Positions 31,233 through 39,689 of a DNA stretch of 64,000 bases are shown one piece after another. The notes beneath the pieces are model-generated. The model was not told the origin of the DNA, did no database searches, and was given only the letters and a program-made list of their open reading frames with translations. The DNA comes from Dehalococcoidia bacterium. Lineage in GTDB: Bacteria; Chloroflexota; Dehalococcoidia; GIF9; UBA5629. The first letter of the stretch is position 1, and every line of letters starts with the position of its first letter. The stretch is taken from the NCBI GenBank assembly GCA_041653995.1, contig JBAZEK010000001.1, forward strand, positions 744,001-808,000, written 5' to 3'. A program made the translations under genes and the position numbers.

Positions 31233-33520
31233 TGCCCGCTAATGCCGATACGTCGACGGTGAAAACCACTTTCTCCGTGAGCGGGATGTCCTGCGCATCC
31301 TGCGTCTCCCGCGTCGAGAAGTCGCTGCGTGACCTGCCCGGCGTGGTCTCGGTGGCGGTGAACCTGGCATCAAACCGCGCTGTAGTGGAGCACACGGGGA
31401 AGGCCGACACCGCCGCCATGCTGCGCGCCGTTACCGACGCCGGATACGGGATAGAGGTGGTCACGGCGGAGCAGGGCAGGGAGGACGCGGCGTCTCTGCG
31501 CGAGATCTCGCAGCTCCGCACACAGTTCATATTTTCGTTATGCATCGCCGCCGTGGTCATGCTGCTGAGCATGACCGGCCTGCTGGACTATGACTGGAAA
31601 CCCTACCTGCTGTGGGCACTGGCCACCCCTGTTCAGTTCTGGGCCGGCCTGCGCTTCTATAGGGGCGCCTGGGGCGCTCTCAAGCACGGCGCGGCGGACA
31701 TGAACACACTGATCGCCGTGGGCACATCGGCGGCCTACCTCTACAGCACCGCGGTGGTGCTCTTCCCGCATTTCTTCTCCTCGGCGGGCATGGGACACGG
31801 GCTGTACTTCGACACCTCCTCCATGATCATAGCGCTGATACTGATGGGGCGCTTCCTGGAATCACGCGCCAAAGGTCAGACTTCCGAGGCCATTAAAAAA
31901 CTGATCGGCCTGCGGCCCAACACGGCCACCGCCGTACGGGACGGGAAAGAGGTCGAGGTGCCGGTGGAGCAGGTGGCGGTGGGCGAATTTTTACTGGTAA
32001 AGCCGGGCGAGAAGGTGCCGGTGGACGGCATCGTCAGCGACGGCTACTCGGCGGTGGACGAGTCCATGCTGACCGGCGAGAGCATGCCCGTGGAAAAGAA
32101 GGCGGGCGACAATGTGACCGGGGCGACGCTCAACCTGACGGGCAGCTTCAAGTTCAGGGCCACCCGGGTGGGCAAAGACACCGTGCTCTCCCAGATCATC
32201 AGGCTGGTCGATGAGGCGCAGGGAAGCAAGGCGCCCATCCAGCGGCTGGCCGATATCATAGCCGGCTATTTCGTGCCGGCGGTCATCGCCATCGCAATTG
32301 TCACTTTCCTGATCTGGCTTATCATCGGGCCGCAGCCCTCCTTCGTCTACGCCCTGCTCAATTTCGTGGCCGTCCTGATCATCGCCTGCCCCTGCGCGCT
32401 GGGGCTGGCCACGCCCACCGCCATCATAGTGGGCACGGGCAAGGGCGCCCAGTACGGGATACTCATCAAGAACGGGGAGGCGCTGGAGCGCACGCACAAA
32501 ATAACCACGGTGATGCTCGATAAGACCGGCACGCTCACGCAGGGACGTCCCCGACTGACCGATATCAAGGCCTTCCCACCTTTTGCGGAGGAAGAGGCCC
32601 TGCGGCTGGCCGCGGCGGCGGAGCGCAACTCAGAGCATCCGCTGGCGCAGAATATTGTAAGATCCGCCCGTGAAAGGGGCATCGAAGTGCCCTCGCCGCA
32701 GACTTTCCAGGCTCTGCCCGGGCTGGGCATCGACGCGGGCGTGGACGGCCGCAAGGTTACTATCGGCAACAGCATGCTGATGCAGGACAGGGGTATCGAT
32801 ATCAGCGCCGCCCAGGGCGCCGCCGAAACCATGTGGAACCAGGGAAAAACCGTGCTTTTCCTCAGCATCGACGGGAGGATAGCGGCGGTGCTCGCCCTGG
32901 CGGACACGCTTAAGCGCGAAGCCGCGGCGGCTGTGGCCGCCCTAAAAAACATGGGCTTGCGCGTTGTGATGCTGACGGGCGACAACGCGCGTGCCGCCGG
33001 TTACATCGCAGGGCAGGCCGGCATAGACGGCATAATCGCCGACGTGCTGCCTGAAAACAAGTCGTCCGCAGTGTTAAAATTGCAGCAGGAGGGCCAGGTG
33101 GTGGCCATGGTTGGGGACGGCATCAACGACGCTCCTGCGCTGGCCCAGTCCGATATCGGCATCGCCATGGGCACGGGAACGGACGTGGCAATGGAGACGG
33201 GGGACATCACGCTCATGAGGGGCGACCTGGGAGGCATCGTCACAGCAATCTCGCTGAGCAGGCGCACTATGAGCACGATCAAGCAGAACCTGTTCTGGGC
33301 CTTCGCTTACAACGTAATACTTATACCCGTGGCGGCCGGCATATTGTATCCCTTCTTCTCTGCGGGCAACGTCCCGCCGGGATTGCAGTTCATCTTCGGC
33401 CGCTACGGATTCCTCAATCCCATGCTGGCCGCGCTGGCCATGGCCGCCAGCTCGGTCACGGTGGTATCCAACTCCCTCAGGCTGAGAGGGTTCAAACCGG
33501 TGGAATTGCCCGCTACGTAG
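31232..33520 (+). CDS. copA: copper-exporting P1B-type ATPase (CPC type)
   Basis: A 762-residue heavy-metal ATPase. One N-terminal HMA domain has GMSCASC (C21, C24). The channel motif CPC is at 386-388, the phosphorylated Asp is 430 in DKTGTLT, then an HP motif (NSEHPLAQ) and GDGINDAPALAQSDIGIAMG. The CPC motif with NVILIP and MAASSVTVVSNSLRL at the C-terminus indicates Cu(I) export. The ATG shares a base with the SOR stop (a GTG one codon earlier is also in frame), so copper export is translationally coupled to superoxide reduction. GC content is high like the upstream genes, unlike the next ATPase. Confidence 0.93.
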   Translation: MPANADTSTVKTTFSVSGMSCASCVSRVEKSLRDLPGVVSVAVNLASNRAVVEHTGKADTAAMLRAVTDAGYGIEVVTAEQGREDAASLREISQLRTQFIFSLCIAAVVMLLSMTGLLDYDWKPYLLWALATPVQFWAGLRFYRGAWGALKHGAADMNTLIAVGTSAAYLYSTAVVLFPHFFSSAGMGHGLYFDTSSMIIALILMGRFLESRAKGQTSEAIKKLIGLRPNTATAVRDGKEVEVPVEQVAVGEFLLVKPGEKVPVDGIVSDGYSAVDESMLTGESMPVEKKAGDNVTGATLNLTGSFKFRATRVGKDTVLSQIIRLVDEAQGSKAPIQRLADIIAGYFVPAVIAIAIVTFLIWLIIGPQPSFVYALLNFVAVLIIACPCALGLATPTAIIVGTGKGAQYGILIKNGEALERTHKITTVMLDKTGTLTQGRPRLTDIKAFPPFAEEEALRLAAAAERNSEHPLAQNIVRSARERGIEVPSPQTFQALPGLGIDAGVDGRKVTIGNSMLMQDRGIDISAAQGAAETMWNQGKTVLFLSIDGRIAAVLALADTLKREAAAAVAALKNMGLRVVMLTGDNARAAGYIAGQAGIDGIIADVLPENKSSAVLKLQQEGQVVAMVGDGINDAPALAQSDIGIAMGTGTDVAMETGDITLMRGDLGGIVTAISLSRRTMSTIKQNLFWAFAYNVILIPVAAGILYPFFSAGNVPPGLQFIFGRYGFLNPMLAALAMAASSVTVVSNSLRLRGFKPVELPAT

Positions 33521-33586
33521 TGACTGCCTGCGTCCCATTTTCAGTATCAAAATGAATAGCCTGAAAAAGGTCAATCAGGTGACGAT

Positions 33587-35653
33587 ATGAGGGGAATGAG
33601 CCACGGTGACCACCAGGTGTCTCCAATTACGGGTGGGCGTCATGGCATGGATATGACCTCGCATTCCATGCATATGCAGGCCGAACAGGATAAGCCGCCG
33701 GTGCATGGCGGGCAGCACGCTTCAATGGTCTCTGATTTCAAGCAGCGTTTCTGGATATCTCTGGCCATAACCATACCCATCCTTCTGCTTTCACCTGCTC
33801 TGCAGGAATTGCTCGGCCTGGGCAATTTACTCCGCTTCAATGGAGATATATACGTCTTGTGGGCATTGTCCTCAGTTGTGTTTTTCTATGGCGGTTACCC
33901 ATTTCTCAAAGGCCTGTTTGAAGAGCTTAAATCGAAAAAACCGGGAATGATGACCCTGATCGGCCTGGCCATTATCGTAGCTTATGTATACAGCAGTGCC
34001 GTTGCGTTCGGTCTGAAAGGCGAAATGTTTTTCTGGGAGTTAGCTACACTGGTGGTCATCATGCTTCTCGGTCACTGGATTGAGATGCGGTCCATTATGG
34101 GTGCATCCAGAGCGCTGGAAGAACTGGCACGGCTCATGCCTGCTGACGCCCATAAGATCATGCCGGACGGTGGCATGAAAGACGTACCACTCGAACAACT
34201 TCTGGCCGGGGACAGGGTGATAGTTAAGCCCGGGGAAAAAGTGCCTGCAGATGGAATTGTATTGGACGGAGAAAGTTCCCTTAATGAAGCTATGCTTACA
34301 GGTGAATCCACGCCGGTTCCCAAGTCGGCCGGGGCAAAAGTGATAGGCGCCTCTATTAACGGTGAGGGAAGATTATTAATAGAGGTTCAGAAAATCGGGA
34401 GGGATTCTTACCTCTCGCAGGTGGTCAAACTTGTCAGAGATGCGCAGGACAGCAGGTCCAGGACGCAGGATTTAGCCAATCGTGCCGCCTTATGGTTGAC
34501 TATCATAGCCCTGTCAGCCGGGGCAATAACTATCTTCATCTGGTTGATTATTATGAATGAGGACTTCGCCTTCTCGCTTGAGCGAATGGTAACGGTACTG
34601 GTAATAAGCTGTCCACATGCCCTTGGATTGGCTGTGCCGCTGGTTGTCGCTGTGTCCACCGCTATATCAGCCAGGAATGGTCTTCTGATACGAAATAGAT
34701 TTGCCTTTGAACAGGCGCGCAATATTCAGGCCATTTTGTTTGACAAGACGGGCACGCTGACTGAAGGAAGGTTCGGCGTTACAGATACAATCATCTTACA
34801 ATCAGAATTCACAGATAAAGAATTGCTCGCATATGCGGCCTCTGTGGAAGCCTTCTCTGAGCATCCCATAGCCAGGGGAGTCACGGCTTCAAGCGGGGAT
34901 AAATTCCCGGTTGAGAATTTCAAATCCATACCGGGAAAAGGAGCTGAGGCCATAGTTAATTCAAAAATGGTGAGAATTGTCAGCTCGGGCTATTTGAGGG
35001 AAAACAATATTCAGGTCGCTGATGAAAGAATAGACGCGGCTTTTTCTCAGGGCAAGACCGTGGTATTCGTGATTATCGGAGGACAGCCGGCAGGCGCCAT
35101 CGTCCTGGCCGATATCATCCGCCCCGAATCCAAAGAAGCCATATCAAAGCTGAAAGAAATGGGTATCAAATGCATGATGATTACGGGTGATAACAGGCAG
35201 GTAGCCGCGTGGGTTTCCGGGCAAATCGGTCTTGATGAGTATTTCGCGGAAGTTCTGCCCGATCAAAAAGCAGCCAAGGTGAAAGAAGTCCAGTCAAGAG
35301 GGCTGTTGGTCGCCATGACGGGAGACGGCGTAAACGACGCTCCCGCTCTGGCATTAGCCGATGTCGGCATCGCCATCGGCGCAGGTACTGATGTTGCCGT
35401 GGAGACGGCAGACATAATCCTGGTGAGAAGTAATCCCCTCGATACGGTAGCAATCATAGGCCTGGCGAAGGCAACCTACAGGAAAATGGTGCAGAACCTC
35501 GTCTGGGCTACCGGTTATAACGCAGTCGCCATTCCACTGGCTGCCGGCGCACTGTATGAATTTGGCATTCTGCTCACACCGGCAGTTGGCGCGATCTTGA
35601 TGACACTCAGCACGGTAATCGTGTCAATTAATGCGAGGTTGCTCAGACTATAA
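33587..35653 (+). CDS. copB: CPH-type P1B ATPase (CopB-like)
   Basis: A 688-residue ATPase with a His/Met-rich N-terminus (about 10 His and 9 Met in residues 1-48) in place of an HMA domain. The channel motif is CPH at 342-344, the phosphorylated Asp is 386 (DKTGTLTEG), and MTGDGVNDAPALALADVGIAIG is intact. CPH pumps (P1B-3) export Cu(II)/Cu(I) or silver. AT content and codon choice are visibly closer to 50% GC than copA next door, suggesting separate acquisition. ATGs at 33587 and 33596 are both possible; AGGTGA lies upstream. A lipoprotein gene with similar composition follows. Confidence 0.9.
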   Translation: MRGMSHGDHQVSPITGGRHGMDMTSHSMHMQAEQDKPPVHGGQHASMVSDFKQRFWISLAITIPILLLSPALQELLGLGNLLRFNGDIYVLWALSSVVFFYGGYPFLKGLFEELKSKKPGMMTLIGLAIIVAYVYSSAVAFGLKGEMFFWELATLVVIMLLGHWIEMRSIMGASRALEELARLMPADAHKIMPDGGMKDVPLEQLLAGDRVIVKPGEKVPADGIVLDGESSLNEAMLTGESTPVPKSAGAKVIGASINGEGRLLIEVQKIGRDSYLSQVVKLVRDAQDSRSRTQDLANRAALWLTIIALSAGAITIFIWLIIMNEDFAFSLERMVTVLVISCPHALGLAVPLVVAVSTAISARNGLLIRNRFAFEQARNIQAILFDKTGTLTEGRFGVTDTIILQSEFTDKELLAYAASVEAFSEHPIARGVTASSGDKFPVENFKSIPGKGAEAIVNSKMVRIVSSGYLRENNIQVADERIDAAFSQGKTVVFVIIGGQPAGAIVLADIIRPESKEAISKLKEMGIKCMMITGDNRQVAAWVSGQIGLDEYFAEVLPDQKAAKVKEVQSRGLLVAMTGDGVNDAPALALADVGIAIGAGTDVAVETADIILVRSNPLDTVAIIGLAKATYRKMVQNLVWATGYNAVAIPLAAGALYEFGILLTPAVGAILMTLSTVIVSINARLLRL

Positions 35654-35679
35654 GAATAAAGCAGATCGTAGCCGCAATT

Positions 35680-35707
35680 ACATGCGAACATTACAGTTAT
35701 GACGCAT
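35680..35707. promoter_or_regulatory. dyad ACATGCG-N14-GACGCAT upstream of the PepSY-like lipoprotein
   Basis: ACATGCG at 35680-35686 and GACGCAT at 35701-35707 form an imperfect inverted repeat just upstream of a TATAAT (35722-35727). Nearly the same pair recurs at 36546-36574. Confidence 0.4.
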
Positions 35708-35721
35708 CCTGATTCCGGTGC

Positions 35722-35727
35722 TATAAT
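35722..35727 (+). promoter_or_regulatory. -10 box of the PepSY-like lipoprotein gene
   Basis: TATAAT 33 bases before ATG 35761, with AGGAGG between (35749-35754). No clear -35 hexamer. Confidence 0.5.
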
Positions 35728-35760
35728 CAAAATCAGAACACGTATGTCAGGAGGTGGACA

Positions 35761-36465
35761 ATGTTGAGATGGTGTTTCCTGGTCCTTTTAATATCAGTAC
35801 TCATGGTCTCCACATTTGTGTCAGGTTGCTCTTCCCAATCAGCTCAGGCCCCGTCCTACAACTATCCGCCAGGCGGTATGATGGGTCCCGGCGGTGTGAC
35901 CGGACCGGGCGGCATGATGAGTCGCAACGGCCTGATAGGGCCGGGTGGGCCTTACGGGAGCAGCGGGCAGCGTATTACTATGGAGAAAGCCCTGGAGATA
36001 GTGAATAACTACCTCCGTGAGAGGAACGATCCCGATCTGGAAGCCGCTGAAATACTGGAATTCACCAACAACTTCTATGTTGGCTTCAAAGAAAAAAGCA
36101 CGGGCTATTATGCCTTTGAAGCCCTCATCGACCCTTATACCGGAGATATGTATTCCGAGCCGGGGCCCAATATGATGTGGAATGCTAAATATGGGATGAT
36201 GACAGGAATGATGTGGGGTAACCGTAATGCCGCTCTTCCCATGACCGTCAGCGAGGAGCAGGCCAAAAAGGCTGCGCAGGATTACCTCGATAGTTATCTG
36301 CCAGGTTTGAAAGTTAGCGACGCCGACCGTTTTTATGGCTACTACACTATTGAAATCCTCAAGGACAATCAAATTTACGGTATGCTCAGCGTTAACGGCT
36401 ATACAGGGCAGGTATGGTATCACTTCTGGCATGGCCCCTTCATAGGGGTAAAGGAGCTGAACTGA
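35761..36465 (+). CDS. PepSY-like lipoprotein
   Basis: A 234-residue lipoprotein (lipobox VSGC, Cys 23). A Gly/Met/Pro-rich stretch (about 35-70, repeated GPGG and MM) is followed by two PepSY-like units: ITMEKALEIVNNYL with YYAFEALIDPYTGDMY, and VSEEQAKKAAQDYL with YYTIEILKDNQIYGMLSVNGYTGQVWYH in parts. The Met-rich section could bind copper, in keeping with copB just upstream; that role is inferred. Base composition matches copB rather than copA. AGGAGG 6 bases before the ATG supports the start. Confidence 0.75.
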   Translation: MLRWCFLVLLISVLMVSTFVSGCSSQSAQAPSYNYPPGGMMGPGGVTGPGGMMSRNGLIGPGGPYGSSGQRITMEKALEIVNNYLRERNDPDLEAAEILEFTNNFYVGFKEKSTGYYAFEALIDPYTGDMYSEPGPNMMWNAKYGMMTGMMWGNRNAALPMTVSEEQAKKAAQDYLDSYLPGLKVSDADRFYGYYTIEILKDNQIYGMLSVNGYTGQVWYHFWHGPFIGVKELN

Positions 36466-36545
36466 GGCTGGTACGACTGCCGATCCCGTTTGTATAATAG
36501 TGAATGATGACTTACGTCACATCCTGAGATAATAAAATTCTGGTA

Positions 36546-36574
36546 ACATGCGTCCTAAGATCGTTGACGCATGT
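36546..36574. promoter_or_regulatory. perfect 9-bp dyad upstream of the double-ferritin gene
   Basis: ACATGCGTC (36546-36554) and GACGCATGT (36566-36574) are exact reverse complements with an 11-base loop. They lie between a TATAAT (about 36495) and the ribosome site, so the dyad could act as an operator or as an mRNA hairpin. Its core matches the dyad at 35680-35707. Confidence 0.5.
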
Positions 36575-36592
36575 ACGTAAACGGAGGTTGAA

Positions 36593-37426
36593 TTGAAAAA
36601 ATCAGACGTCGTCGAACTGCTCAACAAGGACATAGAGGGGGAACATGCCGCCATCATCCAGTACCTGGCGCACGCCTATTCCATGGGCGAGGGCGAGCTG
36701 GCCTGTGAGATCGAGGCCATAGCGCGCGAGGAGATGCGCCACCTCGACTGGCTGGCCGAGGCTGTGACCGAGCTGGGAGGCACGCCCAGCTTCACCAGAG
36801 GCAAGATGCGCCAGGGCGGCAAAAGCGTAAGCGCCTGGATGAAAAACGACGTGCTGGCCGAGGAAGACGCAATTAAAATGTACCGCGACCACATCCGCCT
36901 CATTAAAGATGTCAAGATCAAGCGGCTGCTGGAGCGCATCCTCTCCGACGAGATGTCGCACCACGGCGACTTCGCGGGCTTCGTGAAAGAAGCCGCCGAA
37001 GAGAAGCTGAAGGACCTGCGCGGCGAGCGCAAAGACAGGCTCACCCGCGTGCTGGACTGGGGCATCGAGCACGAGTACACGGTCATACTGCAGTACCTGC
37101 TGCATTCTTACGCCGCGCCCAACGAGGAGATGCGCAAAGAGCTGCAGGACCAGGCCATTAACGAGATGCAGCATATGGGCTGGCTGGCCGAGAAAATGGT
37201 CGGCAGGGGCGGCCATCCCCATATGGAACACACAAAAATCGAAAAACCCAAAACGGCATCAAAGATGCTGGATGCCGATATCAAGATCGAAAAACAGGTC
37301 GCGGCCGCATACGATAAGGCGGCTAAAGAGATCGACGACAAGAAGGTCAAGAAGCTGCTGACCAGGATCCGCGACCACGAACTCTACCACATCAAAGTCT
37401 TCAACGACCTGAAAAAGTCACTCTGA
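36593..37426 (+). CDS. tandem ferritin-like diiron protein
   Basis: A 277-residue protein made of two ferritin-like four-helix units. Unit one has E17, E47xxH50, E91 and E120xxH123; unit two has E149 or E151, E181xxH184, E223 and E253xxH256. Both diiron sites therefore look complete. Each half resembles bacterioferritin/DUF2202-like proteins; the fusion is unusual. Likely roles are iron storage or peroxide removal, in line with the superoxide dismutase gene 18 bases downstream. TTG start with GGAGG 6-7 bases upstream. Confidence 0.82.
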   Translation: MKKSDVVELLNKDIEGEHAAIIQYLAHAYSMGEGELACEIEAIAREEMRHLDWLAEAVTELGGTPSFTRGKMRQGGKSVSAWMKNDVLAEEDAIKMYRDHIRLIKDVKIKRLLERILSDEMSHHGDFAGFVKEAAEEKLKDLRGERKDRLTRVLDWGIEHEYTVILQYLLHSYAAPNEEMRKELQDQAINEMQHMGWLAEKMVGRGGHPHMEHTKIEKPKTASKMLDADIKIEKQVAAAYDKAAKEIDDKKVKKLLTRIRDHELYHIKVFNDLKKSL

Positions 37427-37444
37427 TAATAAGGAGGTTCTATT

Positions 37445-38023
37445 ATGGCATACGAGGCGAAGGATTACGCGAAACTGCTGGGAATGGAGGGGTTCAGCGA
37501 CACCCTCCTGAACAATCACTTTACGCTCTACAAAGGCTATGTGTCCAACACCAACAAGCTGTTCGACAGCCTGTCGGGAATGGTTAAGGACGGCAAGGCC
37601 GCGACCCCGGAGTACGCCGAGATGAAGAGAAGAATGGGCTGGGAATTTAACGGCATGCGGCTGCACGAGTACTACTTCGAAAACCTGGGCGGCAAAGGCG
37701 GGCTCAACCAGGACGGCAAGCTGGGCAAGCTGCTGGCCGCCGGCTTCGGCAGCTACGACGCCTGGCTGCAGGACCTCAAGGGCACGGCGGCCATGCGCGG
37801 CATCGGCTGGACCATTCTCTACCAGGACGTTATCGGCGGTAAACTTTTCAACCAGTGGATCAACGAGCACGACACCGGACACCCGGCGGGCTGCCAGCCG
37901 CTGCTGGTGCTGGACGTCTTCGAGCACGCCTTTATCACCGATTACGGACTCAAGCGGGCCGACTACATCGAAGCCTTCCTCAAGAACATCGACTGGAAGA
38001 CCGTCGAGGCGCGCCTGCGCTGA
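37445..38023 (+). CDS. iron/manganese superoxide dismutase
   Basis: A 192-residue Fe/Mn-type SOD. Metal ligands are a His in LLNNHFTLYKGYV (about 26), a His in MRLHEYYFENLGG (about 75), and Asp/His in LVLDVFEHAF (about 157 and 161). GWTILYQD and the aromatic cluster agree with the family. The N-terminus is shorter and less conserved than in typical SodA/B. Which metal is used cannot be told. It follows the double-ferritin gene by 18 bases with AAGGAGG, so the pair is one operon. The window thus carries both SOD and SOR. Confidence 0.88.
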   Translation: MAYEAKDYAKLLGMEGFSDTLLNNHFTLYKGYVSNTNKLFDSLSGMVKDGKAATPEYAEMKRRMGWEFNGMRLHEYYFENLGGKGGLNQDGKLGKLLAAGFGSYDAWLQDLKGTAAMRGIGWTILYQDVIGGKLFNQWINEHDTGHPAGCQPLLVLDVFEHAFITDYGLKRADYIEAFLKNIDWKTVEARLR

Positions 38024-38072
38024 CCCCGTCACGACTGATAGAAGAATATTTCAGATAAAGGCAGGTGACATT

Positions 38073-38726
38073 ATGTCAAAAATTTACGCCCTGCGGACCG
38101 TTATCCCGGCGCTGATACTGTTGCTTGCCTTTAGCGCGGCCGGATGCCAGGCGCCCTCTCAGCCTGAACCCAAAGCCACCCTGCCGCCTTCGCTGCCTGC
38201 GCCGGCTGTCGGCACGCAGCCGGAAGGTCAATCAGCGGTCGCTGAAAATGTCACCTGGGCCGCGGACGGCATGTTTAAGCCGGGAGAGTACAGTCGAAGT
38301 AAATCCTTCGGCGACTTCGAGTTGAGCTGGTCGACCGACGACCTTTACCTTTATATGGGGATGAAGGCCAGAACGGCGGGCTGGGTTGCAGTGGGCTTCG
38401 ACCCCTCATCACAGATGAAAGACGCGGATATAGTCCAGGGCTTCATCAAGGACGGGGTGCTTTCGATCGCCGACCAGTACAGCACGGGCCAGTTCGGTCC
38501 CCATCCCGCCGACACGCAGCAGGGCGGCACCGAAGATATACTGGCGGCGGCCGGCGGATCGGATGGCGGCTTTACAACCATCGAGTTCAAGCGCAGGCTG
38601 GACACGGGAGATAAATTCGATAAGCCGCTGGGAAAAGGTACTCACAAAATAATCTGGGCCTACGGCAGCGACCCACAATTCACCCTCAAGCACATGGCGC
38701 GCGGGTCGGGCGAGATCGACCTTTAA
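38073..38726 (+). CDS. DOMON-domain lipoprotein, probable heme b protein
   Basis: A 217-residue lipoprotein (lipobox SAAGC, Cys 25) with a Pro-rich linker and a DOMON beta-sandwich (about 58-215): GWVAVGFDPSSQMKDADIVQGF, QYSTGQFGPHPADTQQGG, TIEFKRRLDTGDKFD, HKIIWAYG and LKHMARGSG. Met 115 and His 207 sit where cellobiose-dehydrogenase-type DOMON domains hold their heme ligands. It probably carries electrons on the outer face of the membrane. The ATG has AGGTGAC upstream. It starts a three-gene run with a two-helix His-bearing membrane protein and a molybdopterin lipoprotein. Confidence 0.82.
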   Translation: MSKIYALRTVIPALILLLAFSAAGCQAPSQPEPKATLPPSLPAPAVGTQPEGQSAVAENVTWAADGMFKPGEYSRSKSFGDFELSWSTDDLYLYMGMKARTAGWVAVGFDPSSQMKDADIVQGFIKDGVLSIADQYSTGQFGPHPADTQQGGTEDILAAAGGSDGGFTTIEFKRRLDTGDKFDKPLGKGTHKIIWAYGSDPQFTLKHMARGSGEIDL

Positions 38727-38736
38727 AGGAGACCAT

Positions 38737-38979
38737 ATGGACGCATTTTTTCACTCTCAAATAGCCAGGGACATCATACTGATCTTCGCGGTATGCAACA
38801 TCGTGCTTGGCCTGCTCGTTTTTTTCACCTGCCGCTGCCTGCCGGGATTCAAATTCGCGCGCGGCCTGATGCGGAACAAAGATTATGTAAATTTCTACAA
38901 ATTCCACTGCTACCTCTGGCTGTTTTTCCTGGTATCGGTCATGGTGCATGCCTTTTTCGCCATCAATTTCATGCTTTAA
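38737..38979 (+). CDS. two-helix membrane protein with H-x13-H, possible cytochrome b subunit
   Basis: An 80-residue protein with helices at about 11-33 and 56-78. His 57 and His 71 lie 14 residues apart in the second helix, the spacing used by cytochrome b and FRD-type helices to ligate two stacked hemes. One such helix per subunit would need a dimer to complete the sites. No known family was recognised. AAAGGAG is 6 bases before the ATG. It lies 10 bases after the DOMON gene and 13 before the molybdopterin lipoprotein gene, so a redox link between the two across the membrane is inferred. Confidence 0.7.
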   Translation: MDAFFHSQIARDIILIFAVCNIVLGLLVFFTCRCLPGFKFARGLMRNKDYVNFYKFHCYLWLFFLVSVMVHAFFAINFML

Positions 38980-38992
38980 AAGGAAGAATGCC

Positions 38993-39667
38993 ATGCAAAT
39001 CAAATGGATTTTACCGCTGACCGCCTGGAGCACGTTGATGCTGACATTGCTGGCAGGCTGCGCCGGCGGCGGCGCATCTGAGAGCAGTGATCTCTCCGCT
39101 GTGCAGATAAAGGAATACCATGGCGAGAGGCTGTCGGACCTGGGCGATTTCCATGAGAATTCGATCAAAGGCCCCCAGCGTGTGGATATCGGCTCCTACC
39201 GGCTGCGCGTTACGGGACTGGTCGAGAAACCGCTTGCCTACACCTATGCCGAAGTACTGTCCGGGCACAAGAGCTACACCAAGCTGGTCACGCTGGATTG
39301 CGTGGAGGGTTGGGCGGTCAAGATCCTTTGGGAAGGGGCGCTGGTGGGCGACATCATCACCCCGGCCGGCATACTGCCCGCTGCCAACACCGTCATTTTC
39401 CACGCGCATGACGGCTACACCACCTCTCTCCCCCTGGCATACGTCAGGGATAAAAACATCCTGCTGGCCCATAAAATCAACGGCGTGGAGCTGCCGCCCG
39501 AGCGGGGATTCCCCTTCCAACTGGTGGCCGAAGACAAATGGGGATACAAGTGGATCAAATGGGTAACCGAAATTGAGCTGTCGGACGATCCGAACTACAA
39601 AGGCTACTGGGAGAGGGCCGGCTACTCCAACGACGCCGACCTCGACAAACCCTTCTTCGAAAGGTGA
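38993..39667 (+). CDS. molybdopterin-dependent oxidoreductase lipoprotein (sulfite-oxidase/YedY fold)
   Basis: A 224-residue protein with a lipobox (LLAGC, Cys 23) and then an oxidoreductase molybdopterin domain: YRLRVTGLVEKPLAYTY, LVTLDCVEGWAVKILWEG with the molybdenum-ligand Cys 103, HAHDGYTTSLPLAYV, ILLAHKINGVELPPERGFPFQLV and GYKWIKWVTEIEL. This is the MsrP/YedY-like minimal fold lacking the dimerisation domain. No twin-arginine motif is present even though the cofactor is normally inserted before export. GGAAG precedes ATG 38993. Substrate unknown; DOMON and two-helix genes upstream are the likely electron partners. Confidence 0.88.
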   Translation: MQIKWILPLTAWSTLMLTLLAGCAGGGASESSDLSAVQIKEYHGERLSDLGDFHENSIKGPQRVDIGSYRLRVTGLVEKPLAYTYAEVLSGHKSYTKLVTLDCVEGWAVKILWEGALVGDIITPAGILPAANTVIFHAHDGYTTSLPLAYVRDKNILLAHKINGVELPPERGFPFQLVAEDKWGYKWIKWVTEIELSDDPNYKGYWERAGYSNDADLDKPFFER

Positions 39668-39689
39668 CCCGGCATAAGGTAACCGGGAT

